Source: Batillaria attramentaria (taxonomy: Eukaryota > Mollusca > Gastropoda > Batillariidae). Taken from it: a DNA stretch of 64,000 bases. The notes under the pieces were generated by a model. That model was not told the DNA's origin. It ran no database searches and saw only the letters and a program-made list of their open reading frames with translations. The number at the start of each line of letters is the position of its first letter. The first letter of the stretch is position 1. The stretch covers positions 2,503,501 through 2,567,500 of the forward strand of contig JACVVK020000034.1 of assembly GCA_018292915.2 (NCBI GenBank). Reading direction: 5' to 3'. Below, in pieces: positions 57,005 through 64,000 of the stretch. The translations under genes were made by a program, and so were the position numbers.

Positions 57005-57277
57005 AGGGGCCTTTGCTTTTTTTTTTGCTTTTTTTTTTTTGGCTGTCCCAACTCTTTGCCAGCTCCTCTCAGGTCATGGGTGGAACTAGAGGGTGGAACC
57101 GGTACAATTTCTCAAACCGGTTTTTAACCGGTTTTTCCAATAGAAAACCGAGGTTTAAAACCGGTTAACTGGCTATGTATACGTCATCTATTGTTTCTAA
57201 CGTTTCCCCAAGAGATGGAAGGGGGGAAGGGAGGGGGTCTCCTAGTACTCCGGCTTCCTGTACCCCTGCGTTGGAAA

Positions 57278-57473
57278 TGTTCAGCCAACAAGGGTGAGTG
57301 TTTGGGAGTTTAACGTCCTTTTCCACCACATACGGATGATATCAAAGACGAGGCAACGATGAAAAAGCCAGCACAAATATTTGGCCCTAGCCGAGATTTG
57401 AACTCACGACCCGAAAGTTGGAAGTCCAACGCTCTACCATTCGGCCACCCCGGTTTCCCTGTTCAGCCAACAA
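57278..57473 (-). mobile_element. SINE-A with 14-bp TSD, innermost element of the nest
   Basis: TGTTCAGCCAACAA lies at 57278-57291 and 57460-57473. On minus the head reads box A TGGCCGAATGG and box B GTTCAAATCT (decayed); the body is complete. It inserted after the hAT element, which inserted after SINE-B. Confidence 0.95.
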
Positions 57474-57540
57474 CAATTCAACAACAACAACAACAACATG
57501 ATGACGATGATAAGGAGGAGGGGGAGGAGGAGGGTGTCTT
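57474..57540. repeat. (CAA)n and GGA-rich sequence inside the hAT element
   Basis: CAACAACAACAACAAC followed by ATGATGACGATG and GGAGGAGG, probably grown after insertion of the adjacent SINE-A. Confidence 0.85.
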
Positions 57541-58198
57541 GTAACGGGCTGAAAAACGACGAGTGATGTCCCTTAGAAAAACCGCGGTTTTCCGTTTTTT
57601 TAAGGCCGAACCGGTTTACCGAACCGTGAGAAAGTCGGACCGATTTTAACCGGAAAACCGGTAAAACCGAACACCCCTAGGTGGAACCCACGGAGGACTC
57701 GGAAGCTGGGACAATTTTTATTATGCATGATGATGGAGATGAGGATGATAGTAAGATGATGCTATGGAGGTCCATGTGGTTTGGGACTGCGGGACAAGGC
57801 CGCATTCCACGCTTCCTGTCATAAATATCCCGGCATTAACCAGGCCCGGGAACTACGGCACCTGCGGTGCCGGCCGTGTAATCATCCACATCATAAGACG
57901 TGTCATACTAAGGGAAGCACCCCCAAAGTCGCACCCGTGAAGTGGGTGAAACTCGGCTGTGTGGCAACAGCCTCCCCATCGGGCCCATAGCACACCCGCT
58001 CTGGGTAGGAGCCGACCTAGGTAGGAAAAATCCCGCTTGCCTCGGCTGGGATTCGAACCCGGGTCTCCCGGTCCATGATCCGAAGTGCTAACCACTACAC
58101 TACGGGGGCCGGTTAGGGGCCTTTGCTGTTATATATATGTTGATGTTTTTTCACCATATTGATGTTTATGTCGTCAGTGTTTATGTTCATAATGTTCA

Positions 58199-58295
58199 GG
58201 GGAGCCGGGACAGCCGAATGGTAGAGTGCTGGACTTTCAATGCTAGGGTTGTGAGTTCCAATCCCGGCTGGGGCCAACTATTCGTGCTTTAACCT
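58199..58295 (+). mobile_element. SINE-A, head plus start of body, 3'-truncated
   Basis: Complete head (box A CAGCCGAATGG, box B GTTCCAATCC) and AACTATTCGTGC, after which sequence jumps to TTTAACCTGCC. Most of the body is deleted. Confidence 0.85.
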
Positions 58296-58668
58296 GCCAA
58301 ACGTTTAAAGACGTGTGCACGACAATGCTTTGTAAATAATATACGTGCATGTAAGCCTTTTAGCGCAGACGTACTCGCAGCGCAGACGTACTCCCAAGCT
58401 ACGCGGGAGTATCACGGTCGTCAGAACAGAGACTGGGTGAGTCGTAAATGACTTTTGACCTGTCCGGTAACATGACTTCCACGTGACAACGTCGTCACAA
58501 CAAAGTAAAGCAAAGAGGAACTTTCGGTGACATGACATAACAAGCCTGTGCTGCCATTGGCTAACCAGGCGGTGATAACGATAACGAAAGCTGATAAACG
58601 TGGGTGGATGTAGCAGCACTGGTGACCTCAATACACGTCTGGGTTGGTGGTCACGATGACACGGGAAA
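58296..58668. other. No gene seen
   Basis: Unique sequence; the long minus frame here is mostly microsatellite translation. Confidence 0.35.
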
Positions 58669-58669
58669 G

Positions 58670-58700
<31 letters not shown>

Positions 58701-58754
58701 GCACGCACACACACACACACACACGCACACACACACACACACACACGCACACAC

Positions 58755-58790
<36 letters not shown>

Positions 58791-58845
58791 ACACACACAC
58801 ACACACACCGGCCGGCACACACACACAGAGAGAGAGAGAGAGAGA
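58669..58845. repeat. (CA)n with regular GCA interruptions, then (GA)n
   Basis: About 70 CA units with CG-containing interruptions at about 58701, 58725, 58747 and 58759, a CCGGCCGG island at 58808, and nine GA units (58827-58845). Confidence 0.96.
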
Positions 58846-58944
58846 ATACAAGTGCTGAAACCTACCATGTTTTGGCCCCGAATGCCCAAACAATTACAAA
58901 ACACCGTCCTAGAAGTTCTCGCGTCAAAGCGGGATGAACAGTGT

Positions 58945-58949
<5 letters not shown>

Positions 58950-58984
<35 letters not shown>
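58950..58984. repeat. (CA)n microsatellite
   Basis: About 17 CA units. Confidence 0.97.
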
Positions 58985-58986
<2 letters not shown>

Positions 58987-59763
58987 GTCGTCAGTCCGTG
59001 TTACGTGTCGTCATTCTGTGCCAGGCGCCACTGAGACTATCTGTGCATGGATCTCACTGTCGGCATTTCATGTCAGCATGCAAAGCGGGTTTCTTCAAAT
59101 ATCAAGGCGGATCAGCCTCGAAAAGACAAAATACTGCTGCGCAGGTGCAACTAGATAGCCTTCTTGTTGATCAACTCCTTTTCGATCTCTTTCGCTCGCG
59201 TGTGAGCGTGAGTTCTCTTCCACGCTCGCTACAGCAGGCAGACATTGTGTGAAACTGAAAGCGAGCTCCGTCGGATTTTTATCGTTTTCTGCCCATCAGC
59301 GGAATCGCTTCACGGCGCTCAAATCGACTCTCACTTTATCGGCAAGAGGGTGTCCTTGTCATCAAGATGAGCTGGCTGTTTACTGCGAGTAAATGCTACT
59401 CACTTTGCCTCGCATAATTTTCGCACCTGATGGCGGGATAACGTACGGTACACCGGGAAGAGGTAGCGAAGATGGCGTCAAGTGTAACTGGTGTTACACT
59501 GATTCGAAGGTTTTCGACAACGGCCGCCGTCGTGCTTTCACCTCTAGTCGGATGTTCGAAATACGAGCAGGCACGCACGCGATTTTGCATTGCAGTAACG
59601 TGTTAATGAATTCCTGGGTATTTTTGGAAACGCCGTAATGCTTGAAAATTTAAAGGTTTAATGTGTATAAAAAAAAAGAAGATATCACCACTGAATAACC
59701 TTGTAAAAATCAGTAAAAGTGTTTGACAACTATACGTTACTTAATATTAATATATGTTCAGTT
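58985..59763. other. No gene seen
   Basis: Unique sequence; the plus frame 59393-59638 has no domain. Confidence 0.35.
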
Positions 59764-59966
59764 TCCTATCTCGGGGGGGGGGGGGGGGGGGAGCCGGGGT
59801 GGTCGAATGGTAGAACGTTGGACTTCTAATACTCGGGTCGTGAGTTCGATCCCGGTTGGGGCCAAATATTTGTGCTGGCTTTTTCATCGTTGCCCCGTCT
59901 TTGATATCACCCTATGTGGTGGAAAAGGACGTTAAACCCCCCAAACACCCCACCCCCTCCTATCTC
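59764..59966 (+). mobile_element. SINE-A, young copy with 9-bp TSD (subfamily B)
   Basis: TCCTATCTC lies at 59764-59772 and 59958-59966. A 19-G run precedes GAGCCGGGGTGG. Box B is GTTCGATCCC, and the body has CACCCTATGTGG. The 5' G-run is unusual and probably arose at insertion or by slippage. Confidence 0.95.
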
Positions 59967-60004
59967 AGGGGCGCTACAAACATAGAGGATAAAAACACGC
60001 TATG

Positions 60005-60006
<2 letters not shown>

Positions 60007-60036
<30 letters not shown>
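60007..60036. repeat. (GT)n microsatellite
   Basis: About 14 GT units. Confidence 0.95.
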
Positions 60037-60037
<1 letters not shown>

Positions 60038-60059
60038 TGAGCTTGTCGTACTTGATTAT

Positions 60060-60115
60060 TTGTCGTGTTTCATGTACCCCCACTGGGGTTTAAAAAAATA
60101 AATAAAAAAAAAGAC
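60060..60115 (+). repeat. Retroposon 3'-end-like sequence
   Basis: CATGTACCCCCACTGGGG then TTTAAAAAAATAAATAAAAAAAAAG looks like a LINE 3' UTR and poly(A) end. No coding part is present. Confidence 0.3.
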
Positions 60116-61093
60116 TTGACTTGTCAGTAAATTCTTTTTTTTTTTCTGGTTGATAAACGGCTTCTTTCTTTTCCAAATAGTAGCGGCACCGCCACGTCAG
60201 AGTGTTTCCAAGCAAAAGCCGACACAGTCAGTGTTCCCATTTTCAAATGTGAGTAGCACTAACTGTTTCCGATAGATTTTGAATCGTCAACGTGAAAGAA
60301 AGTGTGCCCGTTATCTACCAGAAAACTACTTCTACTAACTCGTTATTACAGTATAAAGACGAGTGCATGCTCATATTTCAGATCTATGATCTTTTATGGA
60401 AGCAAACTATGAATCGCAGTAGCACCGTCTAAATTCCTGCATGCGCGTTGCGTGAGAGCAGTCGCCCTCGTAGTCAGGGCTACCCATGCGTGTTCGTGGC
60501 CACCACATCCTCGATACTTTCCAATGAGAGTAGCACCTGAAACGATAACAAACCATCTTGATTAAGCCCCCGTGGTACACGCGATGCGGGGTTTGTTTAT
60601 GACCCTGGTCTGCTGTGTCCCCAAGGCAAGCCTTTACCCCTACTAGTTATATGACTACAACCGGCCTGTCACCACAATGTCCTCCTTTCGGCCTATCGTG
60701 TTGCACGTGCGGGCCACGGGAGCCGCGGGGCCGAGAGATTAGTTTCATGGGACCTGGATCACACGTGGATTAAATTCCATGTCGCGGGCCCGTGTTTCCT
60801 GATAACCTCCCGATGTCAGTGGAGGAAGATAGAAAAGGATTGAGATAACGCAGAGGAAACACACAGCGATCCTTCGTGCTCTTTCCCGTGTAGCGTGTCT
60901 ATACTATATACTGCCCTTAGCCCTCGTCCGTAGCAATGCATATTTATCCAGATACACGTAAACTGTTTCGAACCATGACCATTTAGCCACAGTGAAAGGG
61001 GAACTGACATGGTTCCTTGCCTAGTCGCCAAAACTGGTATGTGAGCGGCAAGATGCGCAACTTTTAAAATCTCGTACGAAACCAAATGCATCT
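60116..61093. other. No gene seen
   Basis: Unique sequence; nothing supported. Confidence 0.35.
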
Positions 61094-61292
61094 TTCATTC
61101 TTTTACGGGGAGCCGGGGTGGCCGAATGGTAGAGCGTTGGACTTCTAACGCTCGGGTCGTGAGTTCGTATCCCGGCTGGGGCCAAATATTTGTGCTGGCT
61201 TTTTCATCGATGCCCCGTCTTTGATATCACCCGTACGTGGTGGAAAAGGACGTTAAGCCCCCAAACACCCACCCACCCTTCATTCTTTTACG
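61094..61292 (+). mobile_element. SINE-A reference copy, 14-bp TSD (subfamily A)
   Basis: TTCATTCTTTTACG lies at 61094-61107 and 61279-61292. The element 61108-61278 has box A TGGCCGAATGG (61119-61129), anticodon-like loop CTTCTAA, box B GTTCGTATCC (61163-61172), body starting AAATATTTGTGCTGGC and ending GGACGTTAAG, and tail CCCAAACACCCACCCACCC. Its near-identity to the 39188 and 47858 copies suggests recent activity. Confidence 0.97.
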
Positions 61293-61939
61293 TTGGTTAA
61301 TTCGCTTCCGGTTGATTTGTTGCCCGGGGAAGCAATGTCAAACACAGGAACATCATTTTACGTGAGCATTTTTTTTTTCATGCTCTCGGATTTCATGTTT
61401 TAATTTTCCACGAGCAATAAATAAACTCTGTATGAACCTATACATGAAATATCACAACACGATGCCCCAGTTCCGTTTGTCACGTGCTCGTGAACACTAC
61501 CGTGCACTCACGGACTCTTTCTCCCTCAGCCTCAGATTTCTCCACATGGCTGTCATGCTGACAAACATATCAGCGCGATGTGGAAGTGGTTACGGCAGAG
61601 GTGGGCAGTGTATTGGAAAGGTATTGCGATCGCGCGCACGAGGGGTTGTCAGCGGGCCGTGTCCATGTGTGTCCGGCTGTCAGGTAACGCTGGTCATCGC
61701 ACCTGGCGCGTGACATGCGAGACAGCTTGACCGACACGGGGACAAACTCGGACATGGAACTTGGACATGTGGACAACAGTGCAGTACGTGCAGTCCAGCG
61801 CAACACTTGTAGAGAGTCAGGCCGCATGTAAACTTGTCATACATACACACAACAATTTAGTGAGTTTGTCAATGTGTACGAGCTGATAATATGTTTCGTG
61901 CGGAAGTAAAGCACACACGCGACTGATACTGCGCTGCGC
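61293..61939. other. No gene seen
   Basis: Unique sequence; the plus frame 61432-61713 ends near CAG|GTAACG, a donor-like site, but no family is recognised. Confidence 0.3.
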
Positions 61940-61962
61940 GCTCTCTCTCTCTCTCTCTCTCT
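61940..61962. repeat. (CT)n microsatellite
   Basis: About eleven CT units. Confidence 0.95.
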
Positions 61963-61969
61963 TCGTCGG

Positions 61970-62156
61970 TCGCCAACAAGTCGATGAGCCACGATAGCCG
62001 AATGGCAGAGCGTTGGACTTTCAATTCTCGGGTCGTGAGTTCGAATCCTGGCAGGAGCCAAATATTTGTACTGGCCCCGTCTTTGATATCACCCATACGC
62101 GGCGATGGAAAAGGACGTTAAGCTCCCAAAGATCCAACCACCCTCGCCAACAAGTC
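61970..62156 (+). mobile_element. SINE-A with 13-bp TSD
   Basis: TCGCCAACAAGTC lies at 61970-61982 and 62144-62156. The head has box A TAGCCGAATGG and box B GTTCGAATCC. The body lacks the TTTTTCATCGTTG segment (ACTGGCCCCGTC) and has CGGCGATGG. Confidence 0.95.
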
Positions 62157-62422
62157 ACTAAGCCACTGTGTTAATTCAGTCACCTGTATTCAAAACTGAC
62201 GAATATCTTTTGTAACAATAATTGTAGTAATGGAACAATACGATGTAATAATGCCAATGCGAGTACCAATACACTTACCAAGAACAGAAACACTAATAAC
62301 TGAATTGTTTCCACGGCGCTACTTTCAACAACAAAATAAACCAATAAATGAATAAGCGTACAGCGAAGTTTTTTTTTTTTTTAGTACACTTAGACCTCCC
62401 CCCCCCCTCCTCTTTCTCACCC
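62157..62422. other. No gene seen
   Basis: AT-rich unique sequence with a T-run and C-run at 62368-62408. Confidence 0.3.
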
Positions 62423-62557
62423 TCTCTCTCTCTCTCTCTCCAAATATTTGTGCTGGCTTTTTCATCGTTGCCCCGTCTTTGATATCACCCTATGTGGTGG
62501 AAAAGGACATTAAACCCCCAAACACCCACCCACCCACCCTCTCTCTCTCTCTCTCTC
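62423..62557 (+). mobile_element. SINE-A 3' half inserted in a (CT)n array
   Basis: (CT)n at 62423-62441 and 62538-62557 flank a 5'-truncated SINE-A that begins exactly at CAAATATTTGTGC and runs to the CACCC tail. The target duplication is hidden in the CT repeat. It has CACCCTATGTGG (subfamily B) and one base change, GGACATTAAAC. Confidence 0.9.
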
Positions 62558-62712
62558 GTAGCTCTAATTTATTATAATTACTGCCATTGCAATACCGTTA
62601 ACATCCACTTGTTCGACCCCTGAGCATTATTATAAGCCCTGCTTGTTCATGCTCAGTAATTGTTTGTTTACTTGGAACAAATTGTATTGCAATAAACCTG
62701 TTTAAACCAATA
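62558..62712 (+). repeat. Second copy of the AATAAA-ended dispersed repeat
   Basis: From CGACCCCTGAGCATTAT (62615) through GCTTGTTCATGCTCAG to TTGTATTGCAATAAACC and TGTTTAAACCAATAA, matching 25205-25292. It has a 10-bp insertion (TTTACTTGGAAC region). Confidence 0.55.
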
Positions 62713-63168
62713 ACCGTACAGAGGTTTTCTTCTATGCTTGGCCACATGCTTCTCTTATTTCCTTCCATGATCTCCTGGAACTCACCCTAAGAGCCAGACA
62801 GCCTCCTGTATGAGATGTTTCAGAACTAGACGTAGCGAGATAATACAGCCAGGAAGCGTCATCAATCATTCGCCTTGACAACGGGATCTGTAGCGGCGTG
62901 AGAGTGTTAATGAACAAGCGGTCAATATCAGTACGTCTGTCTACTCCTGAGCGTATCGCGTGCGCCATCTGTACTGACCATCGGCTGACCATTTGGTCCA
63001 CCGTGCCGCGCCCTTCGGTCCGGCCACAGGCAGGGTTTCACCACGGTACAGGCAGCTGAAACTGAGCGCGCTGCTTACGGAGGTGCATAATAGAAAGGCC
63101 AACGAATGATCAGGATTTATTCCTGATCATCTGAGAATAGACTAAATGATTGTGTTCAGGAGATGCAC
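62713..63168. other. No gene seen
   Basis: Unique sequence; the minus frame 62732-63001 has no recognisable domain. Confidence 0.3.
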
Positions 63169-63370
63169 TGAGTGAACTTGGGGAGCCGGGATAGCCGAAT
63201 GGTAGAGCGTTGGACTCTCAGTGCTCGGGTCGTGAGTTCGAATCCCGACTGGGGCCAAATATTTGTCCTGGCTTTTTCATCGTTGCCCTGTCCTTGATAT
63301 TAACCATACTTGTGGAAAAGGACTTTAAACTCCCAAACACCCCCCCCCCCCCCCCCTTTGAGTGAACTTG
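63169..63370 (+). mobile_element. SINE-A with 12-bp TSD
   Basis: TGAGTGAACTTG lies at 63169-63180 and 63359-63370. The full head has box A TAGCCGAATGG and box B GTTCGAATCC. The body has small changes (TTGTCCTGG, GATATTAACC, GGACTTTAAAC). The tail is expanded to about 20 C residues. Confidence 0.95.
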
Positions 63371-63599
63371 ACTGCAGTCGTTTCACTGACAGCAGAGACT
63401 TCATTACCTCTTAACACAAAAATTTGATAATTATGATAATGGTGAGATCAATAAAATAACAAAGTATGCTCGAAAGTTTTCTTAGATTTCACAAAGCGAC
63501 TAGCAATGAGCAGTACTCATTCCAGAGAAACGATACATGTATCTCAAATGGTCGATTCTCGATCAGAAATTCTGTGCATGTTGAGTACTAGTTCGCTTT

Positions 63600-63780
63600 G
63601 TCATCTGGTGGGGATCTGGACAGTTCAGCTGACTGGATGTCGAGATCTGTAAGTCCCGGGTTCGAATCCCTACTACAGGTTCAAAATTTGCACAGATCTT
63701 TCTTCTTCTTCTTCTTTGAGGTCGACACAAGACGATCAGACCCTCACGGCATCCACCCATCCAACCCTTCAGTATCTAAA
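63600..63780 (+). mobile_element. SINE-C-like copy
   Basis: Box B GGTTCGAATCC (63659-63669) follows a head with GTTCAGCTGACTGG. The body CAAAATTTGCACAGATC with a (TTC)n expansion resembles SINE-C. The tail is ATCCACCCATCCAACCC. Confidence 0.7.
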
Positions 63781-63798
63781 GCGACTCGTTAGCCTTTC

Positions 63799-63905
63799 CC
63801 TGTAATTTGCCTTTGTCGCCTGCGTGGAGATGGTATGTATCTGGTGCTATCATCGTAGTAGGGGCGCGTGTGTGTTGGGCGGCTCGGCCCTCCCCAAATT
63901 ACAGG
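63799..63905. repeat. 11-bp inverted repeat
   Basis: CCTGTAATTTG (63799-63809) is inverted as CAAATTACAGG (63895-63905). Could be a small palindromic element or chance. Confidence 0.35.
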
Positions 63906-64000
63906 TAGCTAACTACCAGCTCGCCGTAATCAGAGGTCCGCCGACGCACTGCGGTCACAGACAATGGCAGCCTGACCACAGCTCTGGCCAGTTCGTAAAG

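Larger units (their letters stand above)
57079..57687. mobile_element. hAT-type MITE with 8-bp TSD, inside SINE-B
   Basis: GGTGGAAC occurs at 57079-57086 and 57680-57687. The element (57087-57679) begins TAGAGGGTGGAACCGG and, read inward from the other end, TAGGGGTGTTCGGTTTTACC. The TAGRGGTG end, 8-bp TSD and many subterminal AACCGG/CCGGTT motifs (57095-57175, 57600-57672) are typical of hAT non-autonomous elements. No transposase is present. It contains a nested SINE-A and a 48-bp dispersed segment. Confidence 0.82.
57005..58127 (-). mobile_element. SINE-B with 13-bp TSD, hosting a nested hAT element
   Basis: AGGGGCCTTTGCT lies at 57005-57017 and 58115-58127. On minus, the tRNA-like head (box A TAGTGTAGTGG, box B GGTTCGAATCC) starts at 58114, a ~380-bp body follows, and the 3' end is an A-rich tail (plus-strand T runs 57018-57040). 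Removing the hAT insertion (593 bp plus 8-bp duplication) leaves about 496 bp, long for a SINE. The core at 57997-58020 recurs exactly at 40775-40798. Confidence 0.85.

Noticed and set aside
58305..58982. Minus-strand frame of 225 codons
   Set aside because: Most of it is Cys-Val repeats from (CA)n; the unique ends have no domain.

Overview
This is a non-genic window from a eukaryotic nuclear genome. It has no dense ORFs, no operon structure, very many long (CA)n, (CT)n and (GTT)n microsatellites, and about thirty copies of a tRNA-derived SINE. That SINE style, combined with the microsatellites, suggests an invertebrate, most likely a mollusc (gastropod-like). This is inference from repeat style; no protein marker supports it. 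I found no protein-coding gene I would defend. The long open frames are microsatellite translations (Cys-Val, Thr-His, Leu-Ser runs) or read across SINEs. Two short segments (9619-9861 minus, 42180-42533 plus) are given as low-confidence exon candidates.

The main inhabitant is a SINE family I call SINE-A. It has a 75-bp tRNA-like head (box A TGGCCGAATGG, box B GTTCGTATCC or GTTCGAATCC, and a CTTCTAA anticodon-like loop reminiscent of tRNA-Arg-TCT). A conserved ~75-bp body follows, running from AAATATTTGTGCTGGC to GGACGTTAAAC, then a C-rich (CACCC)n or (AACC)n tail rather than poly(A). Many copies have target-site duplications (TSDs) readable in the sequence, so insertion boundaries are exact. 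I count about 21 copies on plus and 9 on minus. Two further SINE types have other tRNA-like heads: SINE-B (57018-58114, poly(A) tail) and SINE-C (26863-27190, 50035-50200, 63600-63780).

A second dispersed family is a ~75-bp near-perfect snap-back palindrome with core GGGCCTAAGCGC ... GCGCTTAGGCCC and outer arms ending in TACCGTCATCTGG. At least eight copies or half-copies are scattered from 7.8 to 52 kb. I cannot assign it to a described family.

Layout: 0-5 kb has SINEs and two tandem arrays (2.0-2.7 and 3.55-4.04 kb). 5-17 kb is mostly unique sequence with microsatellites, a duplicated block (8.85-9.17 kb), a 126-bp inverted-repeat element (10.35 kb) and a minisatellite (16.3-16.7 kb). 17-28 kb has long microsatellites, a 547-bp terminal-inverted-repeat element (22.0-22.5 kb), adjacent SINEs (26.7-27.2 kb) and a trinucleotide higher-order repeat (27.9-28.1 kb). 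28-48 kb has scattered SINEs, snap-backs and a ~155-bp-period array (44.0-44.7 kb). 48-56.6 kb is sparse, ending in a CRE/E-box-rich promoter-like patch (56.1-56.6 kb). 57.0-58.1 kb is a three-level nest: SINE-A inside a hAT-type MITE inside SINE-B, each with its own TSD. 58-64 kb is SINE-A-rich.

These elements do not work together as a pathway. The window reads as intergenic or intronic DNA shaped by target-primed retrotransposition, cut-and-paste MITEs and repeat slippage.
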